Shown: piece after piece, positions 33,065 through 63,886 of the stretch
How the letters are laid out: each line of letters starts with the position of its first letter
Numbering within the stretch: position 1 is the stretch's first letter
Assembly: GCF_037975245.1 (NCBI RefSeq)
Contig: NC_092571.1
Span: 16,609,917-16,673,916 of the forward strand
Length of the DNA: 64,000 nt
Source of the DNA: Apostichopus japonicus
Lineage: Eukaryota; Echinodermata; Holothuroidea; Aspidochirotida; Stichopodidae
Reading direction: 5' to 3'
The notes under the pieces: model-generated
The model's input: the letters and a program-made list of their open reading frames with translations, nothing else
The model's database searches: none
What the model was told of the DNA's origin: nothing
Made by a program: the position numbers and the translations under genes

Positions 33065-33225
33065 TACTGTGTTATATATATTTGTACATTTTTCTTTTCT
33101 TTTCTTTTCTCCCAGGGAGTCTCCTACCTTGTTAAGTCTTTTAAGGCTTTTTTATGAGACTTCCTTTCCCATTGTACACAATTGGCAATAAAACAAATAT
33201 ATGAATATAAAAAAAATTTAAAAAA
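33065..33225 (+). mobile_element. Retroelement 3' end fragment
   Basis: TTTTCTTTTCTTTTC, then CCTTGTTAAGTCTTTTAAG, TCCTTTCCCATTGTACACAA, TTGGCAATAAAAC and an A-rich tail. The core recurs inverted at 17870-17980. The tail style suggests a non-LTR element; no protein part remains. Confidence 0.6.
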
Positions 33226-33999
33226 GGGTTTTACACAGTATATTCAGTAACAGAACCAGCTACTGTACTGCCCTTACATTTTCATAATACTCAAAGAGTG
33301 TGTATGTACTGTGGGTATACATACTGTAGGTTTACATACTGTACAATACTAGAAAGCAGTTTGTAAGTATAATGGCCTTTATAGGAGACATAGCCCTTGG
33401 GGGGGGACTGGTGAACAGGATTGTTTTGGCCGTCAATATATGTTTGTTGGCTCAGAAAATTACAGCATTTTTCTAATTAGCTTTGTACTGTTTTGCTCAC
33501 CTAAAAATATTTAACCCCCTACTGTACTCATGGGCTTTTATTTTTTTGCTGGTAAGAAAGTTGCCAGTAAAGATTACAAGATTACGAGAATTTTTTATGA
33601 TGACATCCTGTCTGTTCATTTACTACTAGTACTTTACAGTACAACATTTACAAAGTGCAGGGTATGGTATGGTGTTCTGTATTCAACAGTGAATCAAGTA
33701 GCCGAGAAAACTGCTGTAAATGGTGTGCAAACAAAATAAATCGTATCTGTAAAGAATACAAAGGAGCAGCTCAGCTTGAAATTATACGAACAAAACTCCC
33801 AAAGTTTACTAAGTTCTGTACCATGATTAAATGCATTTCAGTTTTTAGAATCAGGAGGGAATCTGTGTGATATATCATATTCCAGCCTATCTGGGTGGAA
33901 TAGTATGTGTAAATATTGCAAAAGACTTCTGAAGACCTTTAAAGTCTCTTCGGCATTTAGATAGTAGACAATAGTATAAATATTACACAATGATAATGT

Positions 34000-34790
34000 C
34001 TTTTAAGTAAATGTTGATAATCATGTGAGAGTACATGGTGACAACCTTTAGAAGATGATAATATAAAGCATACATTGATAATATACAAGTACACTACAAG
34101 ATGATAATGTTAATGTACACGATGATAAAGTACAATATGGTAATACAAAAGTACAAGATGATAATATTCATAGTACATGATGATAAGCTAAAAGTACCAA
34201 ATGATAAACTACTGTAGAAGTACAAGATGATAATATAAACTTACAAGATGATTATCTAAAAGTATAACATAATCTTTAAGAGTAACAGATGATAATCTAA
34301 AAGTACATTATGATAATCAAAAAGTACTCGATGATAATATATAGTACTTGATGATAATATACAGTACATGATGATAATATATAGTACATGATGGATGATA
34401 ATCTAAAAGTACAAGATGATAATCTAAAAGTATAACATGATATAAGAGTACCAGATGATAATCTAAAAGTACAAGATGATAATCTCAAAGTACTTGATGA
34501 TGATCTAAAAGTACAAGATGATAATATGATAATATGAGTAATATGAGTACAAGATGATAAGTACCTGATGATAATCTACACACGATAATAATATAAAAGT
34601 ACAAGATGATGATATAAAAGTATATGATGATAATATATAGTATAAGTACCTGATAAATATAGTACATGATGGTAAGCTAAAAGTACCAGATGATAATCTA
34701 AAAGTACAACATGATAATACTTATAAAAGTACTTGATAATCTAAAAGTACAAGATGATAAAAGTACATGATGATTATCATGTTCCATAAA
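34000..34790. repeat. GATGATAATCTAAAAGTACA minisatellite
   Basis: Dozens of imperfect 18 to 24-bp units GATGATAAT(CTAAAA)GTACA across about 790 bp in intergenic DNA. Minus-strand ORFs here are array translations. Confidence 0.95.
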
Positions 34791-35768
34791 AGCACACAAT
34801 GTTATATATTGCAGACTGTTAGAAAACACTGCTATCAGTCAAAGGTGGAACAGTATTTCTATAACACTTTTAATTTTTGAGAAATGATCCTTCAAACAGC
34901 TAAGGTTCATCAATTAAAGTGACTGAACTATGCAGTCTAATACACAGATCATTAGGTCAGTACTCTGGCTGCAAAACAAAGTTCAATGGGAAAACTTAAG
35001 ACTTTTATGGCCAAAAATGGTGCACATCTTCATAATTTGTTACAAAATTTGTCAAGGAAAATAGGGGGGAATGTCATCCAAGGATTTTATAGGAAATTAA
35101 AAAAGGACATTAGAATTTATAAAACAATAGATTGACATTAACATTAAGGTCAACCTGCACTTCATCATCCTCAGTTTAGACTTCAAGGAGCTTTCCAGAG
35201 ATAAGCATATTTTAAGGTATGGCACTGTATTAAACTAGAATAGATATATATAGAAACAATGTTCCTATACATTTGCAATCAAATGTTTCCTTTTGGTTTG
35301 TTTCTTGGACTACCTGTGTAAAGTATCAAGACTAAAATTCTGCCTAAGGCATCCTTTAATGTTTCAAATCAAGATTAAAATCGGTGTGCTAAAAATAGAC
35401 TAACCCTGTCTAGACTACCGTGTCTAGACTTGCGTGGCAAGCAATCAGCGCACTTAAGAGGCTTAACTGCAGGAAATATTAAAGATCACAATCAGCGAGT
35501 CCTTCACTCATAAGCTGCACAACAGAAGTACATACAAATTGATACCTAACATTGTTTATACATGCGTGGCTACTTTTGTATACTTGTCCATTGATTACAA
35601 CTGTGTGCATAGTAAACATACACACAGACACAACAACAACAACAACAAAATACTGTAAATAAATAAATACATAACAAAACAAACATTGTTTATCATAACC
35701 ACCGGTTGATTCCTAACATGCAAAGACCTAGGACACATACGATGAACTGAATTAAATAATGCAAGTTC

Positions 35769-36051
35769 CAGGCGCGTAGCCAGGAATTTGCCAAGGGAGG
35801 GGCGAAACTGTAGATTCGGCATTGCAAACTATCTAAGCGTAGCGCCACCATGGTTAGCGCGAAGCGTACAAAAAAAAATTTAGCTGAAAATGATCGCCGG
35901 AAATGGCACTTCCCAGGCCTTGTTAGTTGCAACTAAGCATTTTCCCTTTTGAAAATACTAGCGATATCATAAAAACATGTAAATTTTTTTTTTAAACATG
36001 CTCAAGGGGGGGCGGCTGCCCCCTTCGCCCCCCCCCTTGGCTACGCGCCTG
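35769..36051. mobile_element. hAT-like MITE
   Basis: The ends CAGGCGCGTAGCCA(GG) and CC(TTGG)CTACGCGCCTG are inverted. They are flanked by the exact 8-bp duplication GCAAGTTC (35761-35768 and 36052-36059). 283 bp, no ORF of its own. Confidence 0.93.
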
Positions 36052-38964
36052 GCAAGTTCCAAGTGTGGTATTTAATGTAAAGTGACTACGATCAGCAGAA
36101 AGTGTGTGAGTGGTTGGTTCTGTTTAGGATAAAGCAGAACCATAGGTCAATATGTAGAAATTAGATAGAAATGAAAAGAGAAAGACCAGATGCAAAAAGA
36201 AAAAAATGAATATTTCCATCATATAGCCTACTATATTTATGTTCAATGTTCTATGTTTTGTCCTGTCCAAAATAATTTCTTTGCAGAAAGTGTTACTAAA
36301 AAAAGAAAGAAATAAAGTGCACTCATGAAAACTGGTCTTTTTTGTCAGGAAAATTACATTATTTTACTCAAACTATTTTTTTCTCTCGATGTTTTCAATC
36401 TACAATTTAGGTGAAAAACAAAACATTACAGCAAAAAAGGAAACTAGGAATGACAAATTCACGTAGGTTCAGCCTACATCAAAAGGAGACTTTGTTACGT
36501 TAATGATACTTCAACACCTTTCATTTTGAAGATCATAAAGGATAATTGTTGTAATTTTGAGTCACAGTTAGTTTCGTTTCTTATTCATTCAGGGGGCCTA
36601 CTATCTTGGGCAGAATGGGAAACCCCATTGTCTTATGTTGCAACTTTTTCAACTGAACTTGTTTTGGATATTTCAACCAATGAAAAGAGACAATCAATGC
36701 TCAGTCAGCTTCATGCCAAAGGATTGCAGTATCTGACTTGCTACTCGTGTACATTGACAAAAAAATACAAGCTGTCTGACAAGTTCTGGAACCTTCCACA
36801 TGTCATGCACATATAACTTTCTTGGTAGCGTTACTTTTAGTCTTTAGCTGTATGCTGGATTCTACTGCTACCATATCACACAGTTATGAAAAAAGTCAAC
36901 ATAGTAGGCCATATCTTGTCATGAAATGGCATGATGTTGAATAAATAAAGACAGAAGACATTTGTTTTCCCTACGTTTTTTCCTAGGATTGCCAGTTCCA
37001 GCTTTTGGAACTTCCTAATTTTGTCATTTCACTCCCATAGAATATCTTCTGTGACTAGATGAACATCATTAACTTGGATTAATAAAGCTATTGCTTTCAC
37101 TGACAAAACCAATGGACTTCTCACCTCTGAAGACATGATAACTGATTATTTGCATCCCACACAGCTCAAATGTTAGTTTACTCTTTCGACGGTACTATAA
37201 GCAACCTGTCTGTCTATCTCAGTCGATACCCAGGGTACCCATTTTTTGAGCATTGAATTTAAGGGGACCTATTTTCACACTTGTTACTTTTGAAAGAGCG
37301 CTTAGCATACTAAGGTCAAGGTTTGTTGCAACAAAAGTGTGTTGGTAGGAAAGTACAAAAGTTACATAGATTACAGCACACAATGCACATGTCATTGTAA
37401 ACGAATGTAAATTTGATCAAAACTTCACTGTTCACATGGACATCATTAAGAAAGCAACATCATTATGAGTCACATGTTTTTATGCTGTTTCAATATTTTG
37501 AATACAAATGTATATGAAAATGGAGTACAGTAGTATACTGAGTGAATTTTACAAATTTCTCTGACCAAATATGGCATGAACCAGGTAGTAATTCTCATGA
37601 TCATTCACCAAGGTTCCCATTCCCAATGCCATTGAGTATTCATATTGTCATTATAGTTTATTCATGTCCATGTGAACAAACAAAATATAATTCTACTACC
37701 ACTTCACAAGACTTTGAAGCAAAAGGCAGCTCTATCCAGACAGATTTGTAGAGGATGTAAAAGCTACTAACCGCTGGTTACATGGATCATTATTTTATGA
37801 ATCAATCACAATTCATTCCAACATCAAATTCTTCTTGTCATTGACCTAATGACATGTACAGTATTACTCTTTCAATTTAACCAACAATGACCACTTTTCC
37901 CAAATCCCAAACACTGGGTACCACACTAGGTAAGTGTTACCTACCATAGCCCCTTATTTAGTATTTACATTTCAGTAACTTAGTTAGGTTTCTAGCCTAG
38001 GCCTTCTACTAGTTCTAGTACCTTCTTTAGTTTACTGCTGGTTTACTGTAGGCCAAGGTAGGCTTAACTGTAGCACTAAAAAGTAACATAACATTAACAG
38101 TTTAGTAGCACTAGCCTAGTACTAGTACAGTAGGCATAACACATACTAGTACTAGTACTACGTTAGACTAAGGCCTTTAATGATCTTACAGAAACTTGAA
38201 GACTTTAATGTGTATTTATTTCAATTCATAATGACGTTACCTGCTGACTCACACTAACATGATCAGTAATCATACTACTTACGAGGTAGGCTTAGACTAG
38301 ACTTTCTAACGTTTGTAACAGTCTGACTGAGCACTGTACCTGTGTACTTTGGCTTAGGAACCAGTCGAGTCGCTTGACAACACGCCCAATGTAGCCCAAT
38401 TGTTACTTCAGAATCAGCGATTCACGGGGATTTCCAACAGTGGATGCTACTGCAAAGGTCTTTTGCGTCTGTCAATGACTTGTTTCAAAAAAAGAAAGAC
38501 GCACTTCTTGAAGAAACACCTGGAATTTATGCTTTATTTCTGCTATCGTTGATTTGTAGAAAGTTAAGATACACGTGCAGACGTAGCAGACTATCTTTCG
38601 ATAATAACATTGTGACTCAGCAATGGTCATGCATGGAGGTCAAACATATCACCTCATCGACCGCGGTGCGAGGTGTATAACGATGGCGCTATGCAAAATA
38701 GCTCTCATAGATTATTTATAGGTACGTAAAATAATAAGGTGCATCGCGATAACTGACGCAGCGTACTATGCGGGATGGGTTGAGGTGAAAGAGAGTTGGG
38801 CAAGTAGTGTGGTGAGGGAAATGGATTCTTTAGGAGGGACTATAGGAGGAAGGGAATGAGTTCAAAGCCGATTGGCCTTTATTTCTTTCTTAACTTCAAA
38901 AGCGTAAGTAGTTTACACCAAGACAACATAGGCTCCCCCATGGCATGTGGTGGATTTATTAAGA
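36052..38964. other. Intergenic, nothing assigned
   Basis: Includes an unassigned plus-strand ORF (36526-36816, 96 codons) and a CTAGTACTAGTA-rich patch near 38110-38165. No recognisable gene. Confidence 0.4.
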
Positions 38965-39270
38965 AAGGGTGTGAAGACTCACGCACAAAGAAACGTCTCA
39001 TGCCGGTAATCTGACCTAGTTTCGACTGAGGTGTAACAGAAGTGTTAGACCCCACCATCGATCCCAGAAAATACACACACAGCTTGCTACCGTCGGTAAT
39101 TAGACACTAGTGTACAGTCAATACATACAGCTACGGTCAATACCCATAACACAATGTAAAGAGCAGCGATGGACATCTCAGCAGAAAAATCTTCACTTGC
39201 AAGCAACGGAAAGTTAACTTTTTCACAGGGCGGCACGCGGTTTGGGGGCGAGTTTTCAATGCCATTAAAT
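38965..39270. repeat. Dispersed repeat, copy 2
   Basis: Same ordered blocks as 28630-29010, direct orientation, 10 kb away. Highly similar, so a fairly recent duplication or insertion. Confidence 0.9.
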
Positions 39271-39516
39271 CACCAACCTTTCAGTGAAGTACTTCAAGTT
39301 ATAAAACTGTTACCACACTTCATATCTACTACAAAAAGCCAGTGTTTGCATAACCATAAAACAGTTAGAGGACGTGTTTTGTTTTTATCTGACCAGGATC
39401 CTCTTCAAAGACGAAGGGCCCTTTTATCTCCTGCTTCCATTCAGCTCAGTCTTATTTTCTAACTTTAGCCTACTCTATCCGTTGTGCAATGGTCAAATGA
39501 AGTTGTCTGTCCATCT

Positions 39517-39881
39517 CAAGGGCTTAGGAACCGGGGGGGCTGGGGGGGGCACCAGCCCCCCAGTGAAATATGGAGGGGCGGAAGTATCATTCCGCCCCCC
39601 CGCTTTGCAAGTCAGAAAACCCCTTTTTCATTTCCAAATGGAAAAAAATCTCATTTGGAGCACCAAATTGCATCTTAGGCCAGGTAAAAAATGCAAAATT
39701 ATATACAAAATGGAGTGGGTGGGTTGAAGTGTGCTATATTGCACCAAATTGCATCTGAGGCCACCTGGAAATGTCAAAAAAATCCAAAGGGTAGGGGGAC
39801 ACCCCCTCCCCTTAGACCCCTCCCCCAGGCCAGCCATCAGTCTTCAGCCCCCCCACTCAAAAATACCTTCCTACGCCACTG
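39517..39881. mobile_element. hAT-like MITE
   Basis: The right end CTTCCTACGCCACTG complements the left end CAAGGGCTTAGGAACC only loosely (left end mutated). The 8-bp duplication GTCCATCT is exact (39509-39516 and 39882-39889). G/C-homopolymer-rich ends as in its neighbours. Confidence 0.88.
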
Positions 39882-40009
39882 GTCCATCTACCTATTTTAA
39901 ATGTCCTTATTGTTTCCATTTCAGTTCACCTTTGAAGAAGGATCGAAATTCCACGCCCTCTTTGTTTCTTTTTAAAACATTTTAGCATTAACTTTGGAAC
40001 TATGCAGAC

Positions 40010-41094
40010 CAGTGGCGGCGGAACCGGGGGGGCTTGGGGGGGCTCAGCCCCCCCAATAAAAAAGTTGAGGGGGCAAATGCTTGATTAGCCCCCCCAATAT
40101 TTACCAAGGCTCCGAAACGTACATCTGCCCATTTTTCAATGCATACTTGTCGATCTGTCCGATGCACACGTATACTCTATAGGTGTAATAATTTTAGTAA
40201 TTGCTGGGAGACCCTCGGCCCGTCCCTTGGCTATAGACCACATTGTCATCCCAACCGCGTCTTCACGCCCCGTGAAAAGTGGAAGCAGTGAGTGTGAGTA
40301 CCGGTAAGCGTAACACAACTTCGTCTTAGGCCAATGACTTGCCTCATTTCAGCCAGTTCTCCAACATCCCCTTACTTAGTGGCGGATCGAGCGTCCATAT
40401 ATACAGTCAGGGGCGGATGCCCCCCCCCCCCTGACGGACTCAAATGGACTGCTGGCGCCCTTTTCAGCTTTTCACTACTTTTTACTTATTCGCGAATTTT
40501 GACTATTTATTGCGCTCTCATATACCTATTGACATTTGTCATATTCTGTCGGTGTATTTTCCGACAAAATGGCGACGACACCTATTTATTCTCCGTTTAT
40601 CTGCAAATTAGCAAGGCCCCGGAAAGGGCCATTTCCTGCAATCTCGGGAGTATCTTTACTGAAAAATTTTCTGTACGCTCCGCGCCAACCTGTGGTGGCG
40701 CTCCGCTTAGATAGTGTCGAAAGCGCCCCTACAGACCATTCTTGCCCCCCCGACCAATACCCCTAGCCCCACCACTGCCCTTACTACACTCAAAAACGTC
40801 TTTGTGAGTACACTACGAGTACTAGCTACTCTCTTAAAACACCATCGAATATACAAATTACAATGTTTTTACAGACTTTACGTGCAATCTGAGAAATTGC
40901 AGGCTTGAGACCCATATTTTAGGGCCAGGTATTCGCAGCATAAAACACTCGGGAAGTGCCGTTTCCGGCCATCTGGGGGTTTGAAAAAAACCCAAAATTT
41001 TCTTGTACGCTCCGCGCCAACCGATGGTGGCGCTCCGCTTAGATAGTCTCCACACATTAGCCCCCCCAATAATTTTTCCGTTCCGCCGCGCCTG
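40010..41094. mobile_element. hAT-like element, copy A, carrying a nested MITE
   Basis: The ends CAGTGGCGGCGGAACC and (inverted) CAGGCGCGGCGGAACGG are flanked by the exact 8-bp duplication ATGCAGAC (40002-40009 and 41095-41102). 1085 bp. It holds a second element at 40377-40777. No transposase ORF. Copy B is at 43272-44363. Confidence 0.95.
40377..40777. mobile_element. Nested hAT-like MITE inside copy A
   Basis: Starts TAGTGGCGGATC, ends CCCCACCACTG, flanked by the exact 8-bp duplication CCCTTACT (40369-40376 and 40778-40785). 401 bp. Confidence 0.9.
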
Positions 41095-41789
41095 ATGCAG
41101 ACCAAACAAAACAAAGATAAATATGCGATATGTTTCCACATTCTTATTTTTCCATTGTTCTAAATATAAATTCTTTCCAGGAATCGACAAGTTCAATTCA
41201 TAAGAATTAATATAAGATTACTTTCACTTTTTGACGTTTATATTACGCCTCCAAATAGCACACAAAATACTTCATCAAAGTATAGGTCTGTGTTCCATTT
41301 CCTTTCCTCTGCTACATATCAAAAGCTGGTTTCGTAAAGTTATAAAAGTATAAAACCGCAAACGATGTGGTGTCAGGCTGTGTATTTTTGTGGTTATCCA
41401 AAGGAAAGTTCTTGAGATTGATTTTTCTTCAATGTGGCAAATCTCTTTGCCGACTGAGTTGTTTCTATTACATGTATGCAAAAACATTTCCGTTGAGAGT
41501 GCTTTTTCTCGCCTCCAAAACTTGTAAGTAATAATGTAGCTAAAGAAGTCTTCTTCAGAAACCTAAACAAACTTGACATAGAGATCGACAAAAAAATTTG
41601 TTCAATGTAAACGTCTTTTTCGCTTTAATCTAATCGATGCTATATCAACTTGATCGACGACGACCAATGTGTTAATTACTTTCTCGTTAAAAGAACAAAA
41701 TAAATAGAACGATCAACGACCTCTGCAATCAGGCCACTCTTAAGGAAGTCCGTTTAATTAGAATGTCAGCCCCTTACACTGCTATCAGC

Positions 41790-42046
41790 CAATTGATTGA
41801 GTTATCATGTAGCCCACTCACCAGGATATTAATTCACTGATGCATTAAATTACCTATTTATCAATATTATTACCTGCATCAAATTACACATATCATGTAA
41901 CAATAAAATCAGCCCATGATCAACTGATTGAGCTATCATGTATCCCACTCACCAGGATATTAATTCTGTGATGCATTAAATTACCTATTTATTATTATTA
42001 TTATTATAACCTGCATCAAATTAAACATATCATGTAACCAGGAAAC
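41790..42046. repeat. 131-bp tandem duplication
   Basis: Two copies share CAATTGATTGAGTTATCATGTA-type starts, CCCACTCACCAGGATATTAA, GATGCATTAAATTACCTATT and CCTGCATCAAATTA. The (ATT)n tract in between has expanded in the second. Confidence 0.92.
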
Positions 42047-43271
42047 ATCTTTGAAAGCAATAAAAAAAATAAATACGAGAGCATAAAGAAACCCCATTTT
42101 TCCCGCCATGTTTCTTGATACAGACAGGGTAGAAAATTCAAACAATCCACGTTGACCTAAACCAAGCTTTATTGCCCATGGTTTGATCCTGCTGTCGACA
42201 TGTTACCAGTATTTAGTTGGTTCCCAGTTTGACCAAACCCAAACCATCAACTCCTCAGCTATTTGAACAAATCCTTCAACATTCTGTTTGGCATATATTT
42301 TTTCATACTGCAGCCTACGGTATACAAGCCCACCGTTATCACTGGCGGATCCAAGGGGGGGCCATGGCCCCCCCAAAGGTGAGCCAAAAAGTGTTTCCGA
42401 ACATCCGCTAAATCATATGATTGGAAATTTAAAAAATCGAGAGGAATAGCAGTGGTAGACTAGTCTAAACCTTTTCGTTTTCTGGTTTAAAATTAAATGC
42501 AGAGCTCCCAACTGACCCGCAATTCGCGGGAATTAGACCCGCATTCTAACACCCAAACCCGCTGACCCGCACAAGCGTCCGAAAAAAACCGCATTGTAAT
42601 TGTCAAGTATACATACAAAAATTTGCATCAAATTTTGACTTAGCAACCATCATTTCTTTAACATTTAGCATAATAGAGTATAAAACCTCCTTTACAGCAT
42701 CATTTGAACCTCAAATTAGCCTATATTTCTTTTCATTGGGGCGAGCAGCGAACATTTTCATGCCACGGGAAAGAATGAATTATCACCTACTATTCAATTT
42801 ATTGATGTTACACACAGAAAAATGCATATTTCTCAGAAAATTTTGGGTGACAAAAGCCTTTCTAAGTGCCACCATTTTACATGTAGGCATCACCAGGATT
42901 CCAAAAAAAATCAAAAGGGACACCCCCTCCCCTTATACCCTTCCCCCAGGACAGCGATTCGTGGCATGGACCAGCATTTGCCTTCTCAAGAGTTGGGAGC
43001 TATGTAAATGTATGAGCATGAGGATTTACAGTTTAACACCATCAGTTTGCAGTTACAGGCTGGTTGTAAGAAATTTATAACCTATGAGAAATAAAATTTG
43101 AGAAAGATGATCCCAACTTTGTTTCATAAATATTTTAGAAAACTACACCTGGGAAACATTTTTTTTAGAAGTAAATTAACATCACCATTGTACACTTTTG
43201 TCGCACCAAATTGCATCTGAGGGCATTCAGCAATAGAAAATTTTCCAAAGGGGAGGGGGACACCCCCTCCC

Positions 43272-44363
43272 CAGTGGCGGCGGAACCGGTGGGGGGGGGC
43301 TTGGGGTCTCAGCCCCCCAATGAAAAAGTTGAGGGGGCAAATGCATGATAAGCCCCCCCAATATTTACCAAGGTTCCGAAACGTGCATCTGCCCATTTTT
43401 CAATGCATACTTGTCGATCTGTCCGATGCACATGTATACTATATAGGTGTAATAATTTTAGTAATTGCTGGGGGACCCTCGGCCCGTCCCCTGGCTATAG
43501 ACCACATTGTCACCCCAACCGCGTTTTCACACCCCGTGAAAAGTGGAAGAAGTTAGTGTGAGTACCGGTAAGCGTAACACAACTTCGTCTTAGGCCAATG
43601 ACTTGCCTCATTTCAGCCAGTTCTCCAACATCCCCTTACTTAGTGGCGGAGCGTCCATATATACAGTCAGGGGCGGATGCTCCCCCCCCCCCCTGACGGA
43701 CTCAAATGGACTGCTGGCGCCCTTTTCAGCTTTTCACTAGTTTTTTACTTATTCGCGATTATTGACTATTTTATTGCGCTCTCATATACCTATTGACATT
43801 TGTCATATTCTGTTGGTGTAATTTTCCGACAAAATGGCGACGACACCTATTTATTCTCCGTTTATCTGCAAATTAGTAAGGCCCGAAAGGGTGATTTCCT
43901 GCAATCTAGGGAGTGTCTTTACTCAAAACTTTTCTGACCGCTCCGCGCCAACCTGTGGTGGCGCTCTGCTTAGATAGTGTCGAAAGCGCCCCTACAGACT
44001 ATTCTTGCCCCCCCCTGACCAATACCCCTAGCCCCGCCACTGCCCTTACTACACTCAAAAACGTCTTTGCGAGTACACTTCGAGTAATAGCTACTCTCTT
44101 ATTAAAACACCATCGAACATACAAATTACAATGTTTTTACAGACTTTCGTGCAATCTGAGAAATTACAGGCTTGAGACCCATATTCAGGGGTAGGTATCA
44201 GAAGCATAAAACACTCGGTAAGTGCCGTTTCTGGCCATCTGGGGGTTTGAAAAAACCCAAAATTTTCTTGTACCCTCCGCGCCAACCGATGGTGGCGCTC
44301 CGCTTAGATAGTGTCCACACATTAACCCCCCAATAATTTTTCCGTTCCGTTCCGCCGCGCCTG
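43272..44363. mobile_element. hAT-like element, copy B, inside the outer element
   Basis: Same family as 40010-41094 and nearly identical along its length. Flanked by the exact 8-bp duplication CCCCTCCC (43264-43271 and 44364-44371). Carries the nested MITE at the same internal site. Confidence 0.95.
43641..44042. mobile_element. Nested hAT-like MITE inside copy B
   Basis: Same insertion and same flanking CCCTTACT (43633-43640 and 44043-44050) as in copy A, so it was inherited with its carrier. Confidence 0.92.
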
Positions 44364-45563
44364 CCCCTCCCCTTAGACCCCTCCCCTTAGACCCCTCCCC
44401 ATATCACTCTAATTCCACTTTGGCCCCTCCCAAACAAAGGCCCTGGATCCGCCAGTGACCGTTATGACACCATTTTGTTTTGTGGGCTCTTCTGCCCAGG
44501 ATGCTGTGTAATCACATGACTCCCCAGATATCATCCTTGATGGGGGGAGGGGAGGGGAAGGGACTACAGCCCCAGGGCCCCTTCACCATTCTGTTTGGCA
44601 TTTATTCTAACATACTGCAGCCTATACCATTACGACACCATTTTGTTTTGTAGGCTATTCTGCCTAGGATGCTGTATAATCACATGACTCTCCAGATATC
44701 ATCCTTGATGGGGGGAGGGGGAGGGAAGGGGACTACAGCCCCAGGGCCCCTTCACCATTCTGTTTGGCATTTATTCTAACATACTGCAGCCTACGATATA
44801 CTAGCCTCCCATTACGACGCCATTTTGTTTTGTGGGCTATTCTGCCTAGGATGCTGTCTAACCACATGACTCCCCAGATTTCAATTGCAAGCTTGCAAGG
44901 GGCAAGTTTGATGGGGAGGGCGAGGTGACCACACCCCCAGGGCCTGAGGAAAATTGGGCAGACTGGCGTCACTATGTGGGCTCAGAGAAATATGGATAAT
45001 AATGTATTCTCATTTTCATCATATATTTAAGGAAAAGTGATAACTTAAGACGGGTAATCCAGTGATAATTGTCACCATGGCCCCACTTTGCTCTCAATGT
45101 CACTGTGTTCCCCATGGTATCTGCCTGCTCCACTGGATTATAGTTTTCTCCTGAAAATCCAGCAGTAACTTCCAGGATTTTGACTTGTCATATCAGGATA
45201 ATTATTGATTTTTATGTGATATCCTAGTGGATGATGTTGAAGTCGATTCAAACATCTCTGTTCCGACTATGCTTTGCACCCACTCCCCGTTAGGCAGGAT
45301 CTGGTATGTGATTCTCCAAAATATGCTAGAAAGACCCACAAAATGGTCACCTTTCTTTAGTACTGATCCATTATTTTGTCCAATATGGCCATCCTTGATC
45401 TCATCAAGTAATACTGGCGGTGAGGACAGATTAGTTCGTCTGGAATATTTAAAGGCAAGTTTTACCAGGCTAACATAAGTTAGCAAAACAGATGATGCTA
45501 AACCTCAAATCACCTCTAAAACAAAACCATGACTTTTTTTCTAAACCCCTGTGGCCAGAATCA

Positions 45564-63141
<17,578 letters not shown>

Positions 63142-63886
63142 CTGTGAAAGCAAAAACAAAACCATTTTATAATCTAACTTAGTGAAGGACTTTGTTACTA
63201 TTTGCTATAACACCATTGACACAACTCCATAGAAGTTATCATTGTCATGCTCATACAGTACACGCAGGTCATACCTGCAAAATTTTTCGTCTCTGACAGA
63301 AATTTTGCCCTCAAAGTGAATGATGTCTCTGTACAACTCTATATCTGCTATATATTCTTACACTTAGAAAATATGTTTGAAAAAATTTCGTCCAGAATAA
63401 GCCCATTTCTTTGTTGGTTAGTTTTGTAACATTGTGAATTATGGTGATAAATTTCATTCCAAGCTTTTCTTACGATATGTACAATTTCACTGTCGAACAC
63501 ATATACTCATTCTGTTGCTGCTCGTGGTATGGTTGTGACTAATAGTAAAAAAAAAAACGCTTTTGAAAAAATTTGTCAAAATTATCAAAGTCATTTCTCA
63601 GAATTGAGTTTTCTGTTATCAGTTTGGTTGTTTTGTTGATTGGTTGCTGCAATACACAATTTAAAATACAAAATTTTAACAACAACATTACTGCCTGTTT
63701 GGTGCTTAATCAAAGAACAAATCATTCCCGGTTGTGAGATTTCATGATGATGATGGCTTTGTAAACAAAGAGATTCTGAGAAACTTTTCATACATGGGCT
63801 TTGAAATGGATAATAGTCTTGAATCGAGATGTTAAAAGTGGTCAACGAGAACAACTCTCAATAAAGTCTTTGAGAGGAATACTCAC

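Larger units (their letters stand above)
42340..44457. mobile_element. Outer hAT-like element interrupted by copy B
   Basis: The inverted ends CACTGGCGGATCCA are flanked by the exact 8-bp duplication ACCGTTAT (42332-42339 and 44458-44465). It is 2118 bp, of which 1100 bp is the insertion of copy B with its target duplication. No transposase ORF seen. Confidence 0.95.
42279..44950. repeat. 170 to 180-bp tandem repeat split by the outer hAT element
   Basis: The unit CATTCTGTTTGGCAT...ACTGCAGCCTA...ACCATTTTGTTTTG...ATGCTGT.TAATCACATGACTC...CCAGGGCC starts at 42279, 44587 and 44756. The first copy is cut after 60 bp by the insertion at 42340 and resumes at 44458. Confidence 0.92.

Noticed and set aside
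34000-34790. Possible CRISPR-like array because of regular short repeats
   Set aside because: Units are directly adjacent, with no spacers, and the DNA is from an animal; it is a minisatellite.
45202-45486. 94-codon minus-strand ORF just past the gene 2 stop, and its plus-strand mirror
   Set aside because: It follows the stop codon and a partly open frame exists on both strands. No family features; likely 3'UTR.
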